A DNA stretch of 64,000 nt, taken from assembly GCA_030765065.1 (NCBI GenBank), contig CM060983.1, positions 230,597,528-230,661,527 of the forward strand. The letters run 5' to 3'. The stretch comes from Deroplatys truncata. Taxonomy: Eukaryota > Arthropoda > Insecta > Mantodea > Mantidae. This document shows positions 31,755-45,380 of this stretch, in pieces; the stretch's first letter is position 1, and each line of letters begins with the position of its first letter. Made by a program: the position numbers and the translations under genes. The notes beneath the pieces were generated by a model that was not told the origin of the DNA, searched no databases, and saw only the letters and a program-made list of their open reading frames with translations.

Positions 31755-32640
31755 GTTAGCCTTAGTTGGAGTAGAAAAAAGACTTATACTCTAACTAGTG
31801 TGTTAACTCCTGTCCTATGTTAGCCTTAGTTGAAGAAAAAAACATACTCATACTCTCACTTGTGTGTTAACTCCTGTCCTATGTTAGCTGTAGTTGGAGA
31901 AGAAAACATACTCATACTCTCACTTGTGTGTTAACTCCTGTCCTATGTTAGCTGTAGTTGGAGAAGAAAACATACTCATACTCTCACTTGTGTGTTAACT
32001 CCTGTCCTATGTTAGCCTTAGTTGGAGAAGAAAACATACTCATACTCTCACTTGTGTGTTAACTCCTGTCCTATGTTAGCTGTAGTTGGAGAAGAAAACA
32101 TACTCATACTCTCACTTGTGTGTTAACTCCTGTCCTATGTTAGCCTTAGTTGGAGTAGAAAAAAGACTTATACTCTAACTAGTGTGTTAACTCCTGTCCT
32201 ATGTTAGCCTTAGTTGGAGAAGAAAACATACTCATACTCTCACTTGTGTGTTAACTCCTGTTCTATGTTAGCTGTAGTTGGAGAAGAAAACATACTCATA
32301 CTCTCACTTGTGTGTTAACTCCTGTCCTATGTTAGCCTTAGTTGGAGTAGAAAAAAGACTTATACTCTAACTAGTGTGTTAACTCCTGTCCTATGTTAGC
32401 CTTAGTTGGAGAAGAAAACATACTCATACTCTCACTTGTGTGTTAACTCCTGTCCTATGTTAGCTGTAGTTGGAGAAGAAAACATACTCATACTCTCACT
32501 TGTGTGTTAACTCCTGTCCTATGTTAGCCTTAGTTGGAGTAGGAAAAAGACTTATACTCTAACTAGTGTGTTAACTCCTGTCCTATGTTAGCCTTAGTTG
32601 GAGAAGAAAACATACTCATACTCTCACTTGTGTGTTAACT
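31755..32640 (+). repeat. 192-bp trimer within the core
   Basis: Units recur in the order GCCTTAG with GAGTAGAAAAAAGACTT; GCCTTAG with GAGAAG and CTCACTTG; GCTGTAG with GAGAAG and CTCACTTG. GTAGAAA tags lie at 31771, 32155, 32347 and 32539, with steps of 384, 192 and 192 bp. One copy has a private AGGAAAAAGAC change. Confidence 0.8.
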
Positions 32641-34849
32641 CCTGTCCTATGTTAGCTGTAGTTGGCGAAGAAAACATACTCATACTCTCACTTGTGTGTT
32701 AACTCCTGTCCTATGTTAGCTGTAGTTGGAGAAGAAAACATACTCATACTCTCACTTGTGTGTTAACTCCTGTCCTATGTTAGCTGTAGTTGGAGAAGAA
32801 AACATACTCATACCCTAACTTGTGTGTTAACTCCTGTCCTATGTTAGCCTTAGTTGGAGAAGAAAACATACTCATACTCTAACTAGTGTGTTAACTCCTG
32901 TCCTATGTTAGCCTTAGTTGGAGAAGAAAACATACTCATACTCTAACTTGTGTGTTAACTCCTGTCCTATGTTAGCCTTAGTTGGAGAAGAAAACATACT
33001 CATACTCTAACTAGTGTGTTAACTCCTGTCCTATGTTAGCCTTAGTTGGAGAAGAAAACATACTCATACTCTAACTTGTGTGTTAACTCCTGTCCTATGT
33101 TAGCCTTAGTTGGAGAAGCAAACATACTCATACTCTAACTTGTGTGTTAACTCCTGTCCTATGTTAGCCTTAGTTGGAGAAGAAAACATACTCATACTCT
33201 AACTTGTGTTGTAACTCCTGTCCTATGTTAGCTGTAGTTGGAGAAGAAAACATACTCATACTCTCACTTGTGTGTTAACTCCTGTCCTATGTTAGCCTTA
33301 GTTGGAGAAGAAAACATACTCATACTCTCACTTGTGTGTTAACTCCTGTCCTATGTTAGCTGTAGTTGGAGAAGAAAACATACTCATACTCTAACTTGTG
33401 TGTTAACTCCTGTCCTATGTTAGCCTTAGTTGGAGAAGAAAACATACTCATACTCTCACTTGTGTGTTAACTCCTGTCCTATGTTAGCTGTAGTTGGAGA
33501 AGAAAACATACTCATACTCTCACTTGTGTGTTAACTCCTGTCCTATGTTAGCTGTAGTTGGAGAAGAAAACATACTCATACCCTAACTTGTGTGTTAACT
33601 CCTGTCCTATGTTAGCCTTAGTTGGAGAAGAAAACATACTCATACTCTAACTAGTGTGTTAACTCCTGTCCTATGTTAGCTGTAGTTGGAGAAGAAAACA
33701 TACTCATACTCTAACTAGTGTGTTAACTCCTGTCCTATGTTAGCCTTAGTTGGAGAAGAAAACATACTCATACTCTAACTTGTGTGTTAACTCCTGTCCT
33801 ATGTTAGCCTTAGTTGGAGAAGAAAACATACTCATACTCTCACTTGTGTGTTAACTCCTGTCCTATGTTAGCCTTAGTTGGAGAAGAAAACATACTCATA
33901 CTCTAACTAGTGTGTTAACTCCTGTCCTATGTTAGCCTTAGTTGGAGAAGAAAACATACTCATACTCTAACTTGTGTGTTAACTCCTGTCCTATGTTAGC
34001 CTTAGTTGGAGAAGAAAACATACTCATACTCTAACTAGTGTGTTAACTCCTGTCCTATGTTAGCTGTAGTTGTAGAAGAAAACATACTCATACTCTAACT
34101 AGTGTGTTAACTCCTGTCCTATGTTAGCTGTAGTTGGAGAAGAAAACATACTCATACTCTAACTAGTGTGTTAACTCCTGTCCTATGTTAGCTGTAGTTG
34201 GAGAAGAAAACATACTCATACTCTAACTAGTGTGTTAACTCCTGTCCTATGTTAGCTGTAGTTGGAGAAGAAAACATACTCATACTCTAACTAGTGTGTT
34301 AACTCCTGTCCTATGTTAGCTGTAGTTGGAGAAGAAAACATACTCATACTCTAACTAGTGTGTTAACTCCTGTCCTATGTTAGCTGTAGTTGGAGAAGAA
34401 AACATACTCATACTCTAACTAGTGTGTTAACTCCTGTCCTATGTTAGCTGTAGTTGGAGAAGAAAACATACTCATACTCTAACTAGTGTGTTAACTCCTG
34501 TCCTATGTTAGCTGTAGTTGGAGAAGAAAACATAATCATACTCTAACTAGTGTGTTAACTCCTGTCCTATGTTAGCTGTAGTTGGAGAAGAAAACATACT
34601 CATACTCTAACTAGTGTGTTAACTCCTGTCCTATGTTAGCCTTAGTTGGAGAAGAAAACATACTCATACTCTAACTAGTGTGTTAACTCCTGTCCTATGT
34701 TAGCCTTAGTTGGAGAGGAAAACATACTCATACTCTAACTAGTGTGTTAACTCCTGTCCTATGTTAGCCTTAGTTGGAGAAGAAAACATACTCATACTCT
34801 CACTTGTGTGTTAACTCCTGTCCTATGTTAGCTGTAGTTGGAGAAGAAA

Positions 34850-37740
34850 ACATACTCATACTCTAACTAGTGTGTTAACTCCTGTCCTATGTTAGCCTTA
34901 GTTGGAGAAGAAGACATACTCATACTCTAACTAGTGTGTTAACTCCTGTCCTATGTTAGCTGTAGTTGGAGAAGAAAACATACTCATACTCTAACTAGTG
35001 TGTTAACTCCTGTCCTATGTTAGCTGTAGTTGGAGAAGAAAACATACTCATACTCTAACTAGTGTGTTAACTCCTGTCCTATGTTAGCTGTAGTTGGAGA
35101 AGAAAACATACTCATACTCTAACTAGTTGTTAACTCCTGTCCTATGTTAGCTGTAGTTGGAGAAGAAAACATACTCATACTCTCACTTGTGTGTTAACTC
35201 CTGTCCTATGTTAGCTGTAGTTGGAGAAGAAAACATACTCATACTCTAACTAGTTGTTAACTCCTGTCCTATGTTAGCTGTAGTTGGAGAAGAAAACATA
35301 CTCATACTCTAACTAGTGTGTTAACTCCTGTCCTATGTTAGCTGTAGTTGGAGAAGAAAACATACTCATACTCTAACTAGTGTGTTAACTCCTGTCCTAT
35401 GTTAGCTGTAGTTGGAGAAGAAAACATACTCATACTCTAACTAGTGTGTTAACTCCTGTCCTATGTTAGCTGTAGTTGGAGAAGAAAACATACTCATACT
35501 CTAACTAGTGTGTTAACTCCTGTCCTATGTTAGCTGTAGTTGGAGAAGAAAACATACTCATACTCTAACTAGTGTGTTCACTCCTGTCCTATGTTAGCCT
35601 TAGTTGGAGAAGAAAACATACTCATACTCTAACTAGTGTGTTAACTCCTGTCCTATGTTAGCCTTAGTTGGAGAAGAAAACATACTCATACTCTCACTTG
35701 TGTGTTAACTCCTGTCCTATGTTAGCTGTAGTTGGAGAAGAAAACATACTCATACTCTCACTTGTGTGTTAACTCCTGTCCTATGTTAGCCTTTGTTGGA
35801 GAAGAAAACATACTCATACTCTAACTAGTGTGTTAACTCCTGTCCTATGTTAGCTGTAGTTGGAGAAGAAAACATACTCATACTCTAACTAGTGTGTTAA
35901 CTCCTGTCCTATGTTAGCTGTAGTTGGAGAAGAAAACATACTCATACTCTAACTAGTGTGTTAACTCCTGTCCTATGTTAGCCTTAGTTGGAGAAGAAAA
36001 CATACTCATACTCTCACTTGTGTGTTAACTCCTGTCCTATGTTAGCTGTAGTTGGAGAAGAAAACATACTCATACTCTCACTTGTGTGTTAACTCCTGTC
36101 CTATGTTAGCTGTAGTTGGAGAAGAAAACATACTCATACTCTCACTTGTGTGTTAACTCCTGTCCTATGTTAGCTGTAGTTGGAGAAGAAAACATACTCA
36201 TACTCTCACTTGTGTGTTAACTCCTGTCCTATGTTAGCTGTAGTTGGAGAAGAAAACATACTCATACTCTCACTTGTGTGTTAACTCCTGTCCTATGTTA
36301 GCTGTAGTTGGAGAAGAAAACATACTCATACTCTCACTTGTGTGTTAACTCCTGTCCTATGTTAGCTGTAGTTGGAGAAGAAAACATACTCATACTCTCA
36401 CTTGTGTGTTAACTCCTTTCCTATGTTAGCTGTAGTTGGAGAAGAAAACATACTCATACTCTCACTTGTGTGTTAACTCCTGTCCTATGTTAGCCTTAGT
36501 TGGAGAAGAAAACATACTCATACTCTCACTTGTGTGTTAACTCCTGTCCTATGTTAGCTGTAGTTGGAGAAGAAAACATACTCATACTCTAACTAGTGTG
36601 TTAACTCCTGCCCTATGTTAGCCTTAGTTGGAGAAGAAAACATACTCATACTCTCACTTGTGTGTTAACTCCTGTCCTATGTTAGCTGTAGTTGGAGAAG
36701 AAAACATACTCATACTCTAACTAGTGTGTTAACTCCTGTCCTATGTTAGCTGTAGTTGGAGAAGAAAACATACTCATACTCTAACTAGTGTGTTAACTCC
36801 TGTCCTATGTTAGCTGTAGTTGGAGTAGAAAAAAAACTTATACTGTAACTAGTGTGTTAACTCCTGTCCTATGTTAGCTGTAGTTGGAGAAGAAAACAAA
36901 CTCATACTCTCACTTGTGTGTTAACTCCTGTCCTATGTTAGCTGTAGTTGGAGAAGAAAACATACTCATACTCTCACTTGTGTGTTAACTCCTGTCCTAT
37001 GTTAGCTGTAGTTGGAGAAGAAAACATACTCATACTCTAACTAGTGTGTTAACTCCTGTCCTATGTTAGCCTTAGTTGGAGAAGAAAACATACTCATACT
37101 CTCACTTGTGTGTTAACTCCTGTCCTATGTTAGCCTTAGTTGGAGAAGAAAACATACTCATACTCTAACTAGTGTGTTAACTCCTGTCCTATGTTAGCCT
37201 TAGTTGGAGAAGAAAACATACTCATACTCTAACTATTGTGTTAACTCCTGTCCTATGCTAGCTGTAGTTGGAGAAGAAAACATACTCATACTCTAACTAG
37301 TGTGTTAACTCCTGTCCTATGTTAGCTGTAGTTGGAGAAGAAAACATACTCATACTCTCACTTGTGTGTTAACTCCTGTCCTATGTTAGCCTTAGTTGGA
37401 GAAGAAAACATACTCATACACTAACTAGTGTGTTAACTCCTGTCCTATGTTAGCTGTAGTTGGAGAAGAAAACATACTCATACTCTAACTAGTGTGTTAA
37501 CTCCTGTCCTATGTTAGCTGTAGTTGGAGAAGAAAACATACTCATACTCTAACTAGTGTGTTAACTCCTGTCCTATGTTAGCTGTAGTTGGAGAAGAAAA
37601 CATACTCATACTCTAACTAGTGTGTTAACTCCTGTCCTATGTTAGCTGTAGTTGGAGAAGAAAACATACTCATACTCTAACTAGTGTGTTAACTCCTGTC
37701 CTATGTTAGCTGTAGTTGGAGAAGAAAACATACTCATACT
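34850..37740 (+). repeat. Core segment copied at about 40.0-42.9 and 58.6-61.5 kb
   Basis: Rare tags occur here in the same order as in two later places: AAGACAT, two monomers with a one-base deletion (CTAGTTGTTAAC at 35121 and 35248), CTCCTTTCC at 36414, CTGCCCTATG at 36609, GTAGAAAAAAAACTTATACTG at 36821, and CATACACTAAC at 37414. Offsets to the second copy are 5,246, then 5,310, then 5,117 bp, so whole monomers were gained or lost between tags. Confidence 0.85.
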
Positions 37741-39109
37741 CTCACTTGTGTGTTAACACCTGTCCTATGTTAGCCTTAGTTGGAGAAGAAAACATACTCA
37801 TACTCTAACTTGTGTGTTAACTCCTGTCCTATGTTAGCCTTAGTTGGAGAAGAAAACATACTCATACTCTAACTAGTGTGTTAACTCCTGTCCTATGTTA
37901 GCCTTAGTTGGAGAAGAAAACATACTCATACTCTAACTTGTGTGTTAACTCCTGTCCTATGTTAGCCTTAGTTGGAGAAGAAAACATACTCATACTCTCA
38001 CTTGTGTGTTAACTCCTGTCCTATGTTAGCTGTAGTTGGAGAAGAAAACATACTCATACTCTAACTAGTGTGTTAACTCCTGTCCTATGTTAGCCTTAGT
38101 TGGAGAAGAAAACATACTCATACTCTCACTTGTGTGTTGACTCCTGTCCTATGTTAGCCTTAGTTGGAGAAGAAAACATACTCATACCCTAACTTGTGTG
38201 TTAACTCCTGTCCTATGTTAGCCTTAGTTGGAGAAGAAAACATACTGATACTCTCACTTGTGTGTTAACTCCTGTCCTATGTTAGCCTTAGTTGGAGAAG
38301 AAAACATACTCATACTCTAACTTGTGTGTTAACTCCTGTCCTATGTTAGCCTTAGTTGGAGAAGAAAACATACTCATACTCTCACTTGTGTGTTAACTCC
38401 TGTCCTATGTTAGCTGTAGTTGGAGAAGAAAACATACTCATACTCTAACTAGTGTGTTAACTCCTGTCCTATGTTAGCCTTAGTTGGAGAAGAAAACATA
38501 CTCATACTCTCACTTGTGTGTTAACTCCTGTCCTATGTTAGCCTTAGTTGGAGAAGAAAACATACTCATACTCTAACTTGTGTGTTAACTCCTGTCCTAT
38601 GTTAGCCTTAGTTGGAGAAGAAAACATACTCATACTCTCACTTGTGTGTTAACTCCTGTCCTATGTTAGCCTTAGTTGGAGAAGAAAACATACTCATACT
38701 CTAACTTGTGTGTTAACTCCTGTCCTATGTTAGCCTTAGTTGGAGAAGAAAACATACTCATACTCTCACTTGTGTGTTAACTCCTGTCCTATGTTAGCCT
38801 TAGTTGGAGAAGAAAACATACTCATACTCTCACTTGTGTGTTAACTCCTGTCCTATGTTAGCCTTAGTTGGAGAAGAAAACATACTCATACTCTAACTAG
38901 TGTGTTAACTCCTGTCCTATGTTAGCTGTAGTTGGAGAAGAAAACATACTCATACTCTCACTTGTGTGTTAACTCCTGTCCAATGTTAGCCTTAGTTGGA
39001 GAAGAAAACATACTCATACTCTAACTTGTGTGTTAACTCCTGTCCTATGTTAGCCTTAGTTGGAGAAGAAAACATACTCATACTCTAACTAGTGTGTTAA
39101 CTCCTGTCC

Positions 39110-42100
39110 TATGTTAGCCTTAGTTGGAGAAGAAAACATACTCATACTCTAACTTGTGTGTTAACTCCTGTCCTATGTTAGCCTTAGTTGGAGAAGAAAA
39201 CATACTCATACTCTCACTTGTGTGTTAACTCCTGTCCTATGTTAGCTGTAGTTGGAGAAGAAATCATACTCATACTCTAACTAGTGTGTTAACTCCTGTC
39301 CTATGTTAGCTGTAGTTGGAGAAGAAGACATACTCATACTCTAACTAGTGTGTTAACTCCTGTCCTATGTTAGCCTTAGTTGGAGAAGAAAACATACTCA
39401 TACTCTCACTTGTGTGTTAACTCCTGTCCTATGTTAGCCTTAGTTGGAAAAGAAAACATACTCATACTCTAACTAGTGTGTTAACTCCTGTCCTATGTTA
39501 GCTGTAGTTGGAGAAGAAAACATACTCATACTCTCACTTGTGTGTTAACTCCTGTCCTATGTTAGCTGTAGTTGGAGAAGAAAACATACTCATACTCTCA
39601 CTTGTGTGTTAACTCCTGTCCTATGTTAGCTGTAGTTGGAGAAGAAAACATACTCATACTCTAACTAGTGTGTTAACTCCTGTCCTATGTTAGCTGTAGT
39701 TGGAGAAGAAAACATACTCATACTCTAACTAGTGTGTTAACTCCTGTCCTATGTTAGCTGTAGTTGGAGAAGAAAACATACTCATACTCTAACTAGTGTG
39801 TTAACTCCTGTCCTATGTTAGCCTTAGTTGGAGAAGAAAACATACTCATACTCTAACTAGTGTGTTAACTCCTGTCCTATGTTAGCCTTAGTTGGAGAAG
39901 AAAACATACTCATACTCTAACTAGTGTGTTAACTCCTGTCCTATGTTAGCTGTAGTTGGAGAAGAAAACATACTCATACTCTCACTTGTGTGTTAACTCC
40001 TGTCCTATGTTAGCTGTAGTTGGAGAAGAAAACATACTCATACTCTAACTAGTGTGTTAACTCCTGTCCTATGTTAGCGTTAGTTGGAGAAGAAGACATT
40101 CTCATACTCTAACTAGTGTGTTAACTCCTGTCCTATGTTAGCTGTAGTTGGAGAAGAAAACATACTCATACTCTCACTTGTGTGTTAACTCCTGTCCTAT
40201 GTTAGCTGTAGTTGGAGAAGAAAACATACTCATACTCTAACTAGTGTGTTAACTCCTGTCCTATGTTAGCTGTAGTTGGAGAAGAAAACATACTCATACT
40301 CTAACTAGTGTGTTAACTCCTGTCCTATGTTAGCTGTAGTTGGAGAAGAAAACATACTCATACTCTAACTAGTTGTTAACTCCTGTCCTATGTTAGCTGT
40401 AGTTGGAGAAGAAAACGTACTCATACTCTCACTTGTGTGTTAACTCCTGTCCTATGTTAGCTGTAGTTGGAGAAGAAAACATACTCATACTCTAACTAGT
40501 TGTTAACTCCTGTCCTATGTTAGCTGTAGTTGGAGAAGAAAACATACTCATACTCTAACTAGTGTGTTAACTCCTGTCCTATGTTAGCTGTAGTTGGAGA
40601 AGAAAACATACTCATACTCTAACTAGTGTGTTAACTCCTGTCCTATGTTAGCTGTAGTTGGAGAAGAAAACATACTCATACTCTAACTAGTGTGTTAACT
40701 CCTGTCCTATGTTAGCTGTAGTTGGAGAAGAAAACATACTCATACTCTAACTAGTGTGTTAACTCCTGTCCTATGTTAGCTGTAGTTGGAGAAGAAAACA
40801 TACTCATACTCTAACTAGTGTGTTCACTCCTGTCCTATGTTAGCCTTAGTTGGAGAAGAAAACATACTCATACTCTAACTAGTGTGTTAACTCCTGTCCT
40901 ATGTTAGCCTTAGTTGGAGAAGAAAACATACTCATACTCTCACTTGTGTGTTAACTCCTGTCCTATGTTAGCTGTAGTTGGAGAAGAAAACATACTCATA
41001 CTCTCACTTGTGTGTTAACTCCTGTCCTATGTTAGCCTTTGTTGGAGAAGAAAACATACTCATACTCTAACTAGTGTGTTAACTCCTGTCCTATGTTAGC
41101 TGTAGTTGGAGAAGAAAACATACTCATACTCTAACTAGTGTGTTAACTCCTGTCCTATGTTAGCTGTAGTTGGAGAAGAAAACATACTCATACTCTAACT
41201 AGTGTGTTAACTCCTGTCCTATGTTAGCCTTAGTTGGAGAAGAAAACATACTCATACTCTAACTAGTGTGTTAACTCCTGTCCTATGTTAGCCTTAGTTG
41301 GAGAAGAAAACATACTCATACTCTCACTTGTGTGTTAACTCCTGTCCTATGTTAGCTGTAGTTGGAGAAGAAAACATACTCATACTCTCACTTGTGTGTT
41401 AACTCCTGTCCTATGTTAGCTGTAGTTGGAGAAGAAAACATACTCATACTCTCACTTGTGTGTTAACTCCTGTCCTATGTTAGCTGTAGTTGGAGAAGAA
41501 AACATACTCATACTCTCACTTGTGTGTTAACTCCTGTCCTATGTTAGCAGTAGTTGGAGAAGAAAACATACTCATACTCTCACTTGTGTGTTAACTCCTG
41601 TCCTATGTTAGCTGTAGTTGGAGAAGAAAGCATACTCATACTCTCACTTGTGTGTTAACTCCTGTCCTATGTTAGCTGTAGTTGGAGAAGAAAACATACT
41701 CATACTCTCACTTGTGTGTTAACTCCTTTCCTATGTTAGCTGTAGTTGGAGAAGAAAACATACTCATACTCTCACTTGTGTGTTAACTCCTGTCCTATGT
41801 TAGCCTTAGTTGGAGAAGAAAACATACTCATACTCTCACTTGTGTGTTAACTCCTGTCCTATGTTAGCTGTAGTTGGAGAAGAAAACATACTCATACTCT
41901 AACTAGTGTGTTAACTCCTGCCCTATGTTAGCCTTAGTTGGAGAAGAAAACATACTCATACTCTCACTTGTGTGTTAACTCCTGTCCTATGTTAGCTGTA
42001 GTTGGAGAAGAAAACATACTCATACTCTAACTAGTGTGTTAACTCCTGTCCTATGTTAGCTGTAGTTGGAGAAGAAAACATACTCATACTCTAACTAGTG

Positions 42101-45100
42101 TGTTAACTCCTGTCCTATGTTAGCTGTAGTTGGAGTAGAAAAAAAACTTATACTGTAACTAGTGTGTTAACTCCTGTCCTATGTTAGCTGTAGTTGGAGA
42201 AGAAAACTACTCATACTCTCACTTGTGTGTTAACTCCTGTCCTATGTTAGCTGTAGTTGGAGAAGAAAACATACTCATACTCTCACTTGTGTGTTAACTC
42301 CTGTCCTATGTTAGCTGTAGTTGGAGAAGAAAACATACTCATACTCTAACTAGTGTGTTAACTCCTGTCCTATGTTAGCCTTAGTTGGAGAAGAAAACAT
42401 ACTCATACTCTCACTTGTGTGTTAACTCCTGTCCTATGTTAGCCTTAGTGGGAGAAGAAAACATACTCATACTCTCACTTGTGTGTTAACTCCTGTCCTA
42501 TGTTAGCCTTAGTTGGAGAAGAAAACATACTCATACACTAACTAGTGTGTTAACTCCTGTCCTATGTTAGCTGTAGTTGGAGAAGAAAACATACTCATAC
42601 TCTAACTAGTGTGTTAACTCCTGTCCTATGTTAGCTGTAGTTGGAGAAGAAAACATACTCATACTCTAACTAGTGTGTTAACTCCTGTCCTATGTTAGCT
42701 GTAGTTGGAGAAGAAAACATACTCATACTCTAACTAGTGTGTTAACTCCTGTCCTATGTTAGCTGTAGTTGGAGAAGAAAACATACTCATACTCTAACTA
42801 GTGTGTTAACTCCTGTCCTATGTTAGCTGTAGTTGGAGAAGAAAACATACTCATACTCTAACTAGTGTGTTAACTCCTGTCCTATGTTAGCCTTAGTTGG
42901 AGAAGAAAACATACTCATACTCTCACTTGTGTGTTAACTCCTGTCCTATGTTAGCTGTAGTTGGAGAAGAAAACATACTCATACTCTAACTAGTGTGTTA
43001 ACTCCTGTCCTATGTTAGCTGTAGTTGGAGTAGAAAAAAGACTTATACTCTAACTAGTGTGTTAACTCCTGTCCTATGTTAGCTGTAGTTGGAGTAGAAC
43101 AAAGACTTATACTCTAACTAGTGTGTTAACTCCTGTCCTATGTTAGCTGTAGTTGGAGAAGAAAACATACTCATACTCTCACTTGTGTGTTAACTCCTGT
43201 GCTATGTTAGCTGTAGTTGGAGAAGAAAACATACTCATACTCTCACTTGTGTGTTAACTCCTGTCCTATGTTAGCCTTAGTTGGAGAAGAAAACATACTC
43301 ATACTCTAACTAGTGTGTTAACTCCTGTCCTATGTTAGCTGTAGTTGGAGAAGAAAACATACTCATACTCTCACTTGTGTGTTAACTCCTGTCCTATGTT
43401 AGCTGTAGTTGGAGAAGAAAACATACTCATACTCTCACTTGTGTGTTAACTCCTGTCCTATGTTAGCTGTAGTTGGAGAAGAAAACATACTCATACTCTC
43501 ACTTGTGTGTTAACTCCTGTCCTATGTTAGCCTTAGTTGGAGAAGAAAACATACTCATACTCTCACTTGTGTGTTAACTCATGTCCTATGTTAGCCTTAG
43601 TTGGAGAAGAAAACATACTCATACTCTCACTTGTGTGTTAACTCCTGTCCTATGTTAGCCTTAGTTGGAGAAGAAAACATACTCATACTCTCACTTGTGT
43701 GTTAACTCCTGTCCTATGTTAGCCTTAGTTGGAGAAGAAAACATACTCATACTCTCACTTGTGTGTTAACTCATGTCCTATGTTAGCCTTAGTTGGAGAA
43801 GAAAACATACTCATACTCTCACTTGTGTGTTAACTCCTGTCCTATGTTAGCTGTAGTTGGAGAAGAAAACATACTCATACTCTCACTTGTGTGTTAACTC
43901 CTGTCCTATGTTAGCTGTAGTTGGAGAAGAAAACATACTCATACTCTAACTAGTGTGTTAACTCCTGTCCTATGTTAGCTGTAGTTGGAGAAGAAAACAT
44001 ACTCATACTCTAACTAGTGTGTTAACTCCTGTCCTATGTTAGCTGTAGTTGGAGAAGAAAACATACTCATACTCTCACTTGTGTGTTAACTCCTGTCCTA
44101 TGTTAGCTGTAGTTGGAGAAGAAAACATACTCATACTCTAACTAGTGTGTTAACTCCTGTCCTATGTTAGCTGTAGTTGGCGAAGAAAACATACTCATAC
44201 TCTAACTAGTGTGTTAACTCCTGTCCTATGTTAGCTGTAGTTGGAGAAGAAAACATACTCATACTCTAACTAGTGTGTTAACTCCTGTCCTATGTTAGCT
44301 GTAGTTGGAGAAGAAAACATACTCATACTCTAACTAGTGTGTTAACTCCTGTCCTATGTTAGCCTTAGTTGGAGAAGAAAACATACTCATACTCTAACTA
44401 GTGTGTTAACTCCTGTCCTATATTAGCCTTAGTTGGAGAAGAAAACATACTCATACTCTCACTTGTGTGTTAACTCCTGTCCTATGTTAGCTGTAGTTGG
44501 AGAAGAAAACATACTCATACTCTCACTTGTGTGTTAACTCCTGTCCTATGTTAGCCTTAGTTGGAGAAGAAAACATACTCATACTCTAACTAGTGTGTTA
44601 ACTCCTGTCCTATGTTAGCTGTAGTTGGAGAAGAAAACATACTCATACTCTCACTTGTGTGTTAACTCCTGTCCTATGTTAGCTGTAGTTGGAGAAGAAA
44701 ACATACTCATACTCTCACTTGTGTGTTAACTCCTGTCCTATGTTAGCTGTAGTTGGAGAAGAAAACATACTCATACTCTCACTTGTGTGTTAACTCCTGT
44801 CCTATGTTAGCTGTAGTTGGAGAAGAAAACATACTCATACTCTCACTTGTGTGTTAACTCCTGTCCTATGTTAGCCTTAGTTGGAGAAGAAAACATACTC
44901 ATACTCTCACTTGTGTGTTAACTCCTGTCCTATGTTAGCCTTAGTTGGAGAAGAAAACATACTCATACTCTAACTAGTGTGTTAACTCCTGTGCTATGTT
45001 AGCTGTAGTTGGAGAAGAAAACATACTCATACTCTAACTAGTGTGTTAACTCCTGTCCTATGTTAGCTGTAGTTGGAGAAGAAAACATACTCATACTCTC

Positions 45101-45380
45101 ACTTGTGTGTTAACTCCTGTCCTATGTTAGCTGTAGTTGGAGAAGAAAACATACTCATACTCTCACTTGTGTGTTAACTCCTGTCCTATGTTAGCTGTAG
45201 TTGGAGAAGAAAACATACTCATACTCTCACTTGTGTGTTAACTCCTGTCCTATGTTTGCTGTAGTTGGAGAAGAAAACATACTCATACTCTAACTAGTGT
45301 GTTAACTCCTGTCCTATGTTAGCTGTAGTTGGAGAAGAAAACATACTCATACTCTAACTAGTGTGTTAACTCCTTTCCTA
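39110..45380 (+). repeat. 6.3-kb segment, first copy of the 18,620-bp duplication
   Basis: Tags at AAATCATACT (39261), GCGTTAG with AAGACATTC (about 40077-40100), CTAGTTGTTAAC (40367, 40494), CTGCCC (41919), AGAACAAAGAC (about 43097), GGCGAAG (about 44180), TATTAGCC (about 44421), TATGTTTGC (about 45253) and CTCCTTTCC (45371) all recur exactly 18,620 bp later. The upstream limit is near 39110, where CTAACTAG here contrasts with CTCACTTG at 57730. Confidence 0.92.
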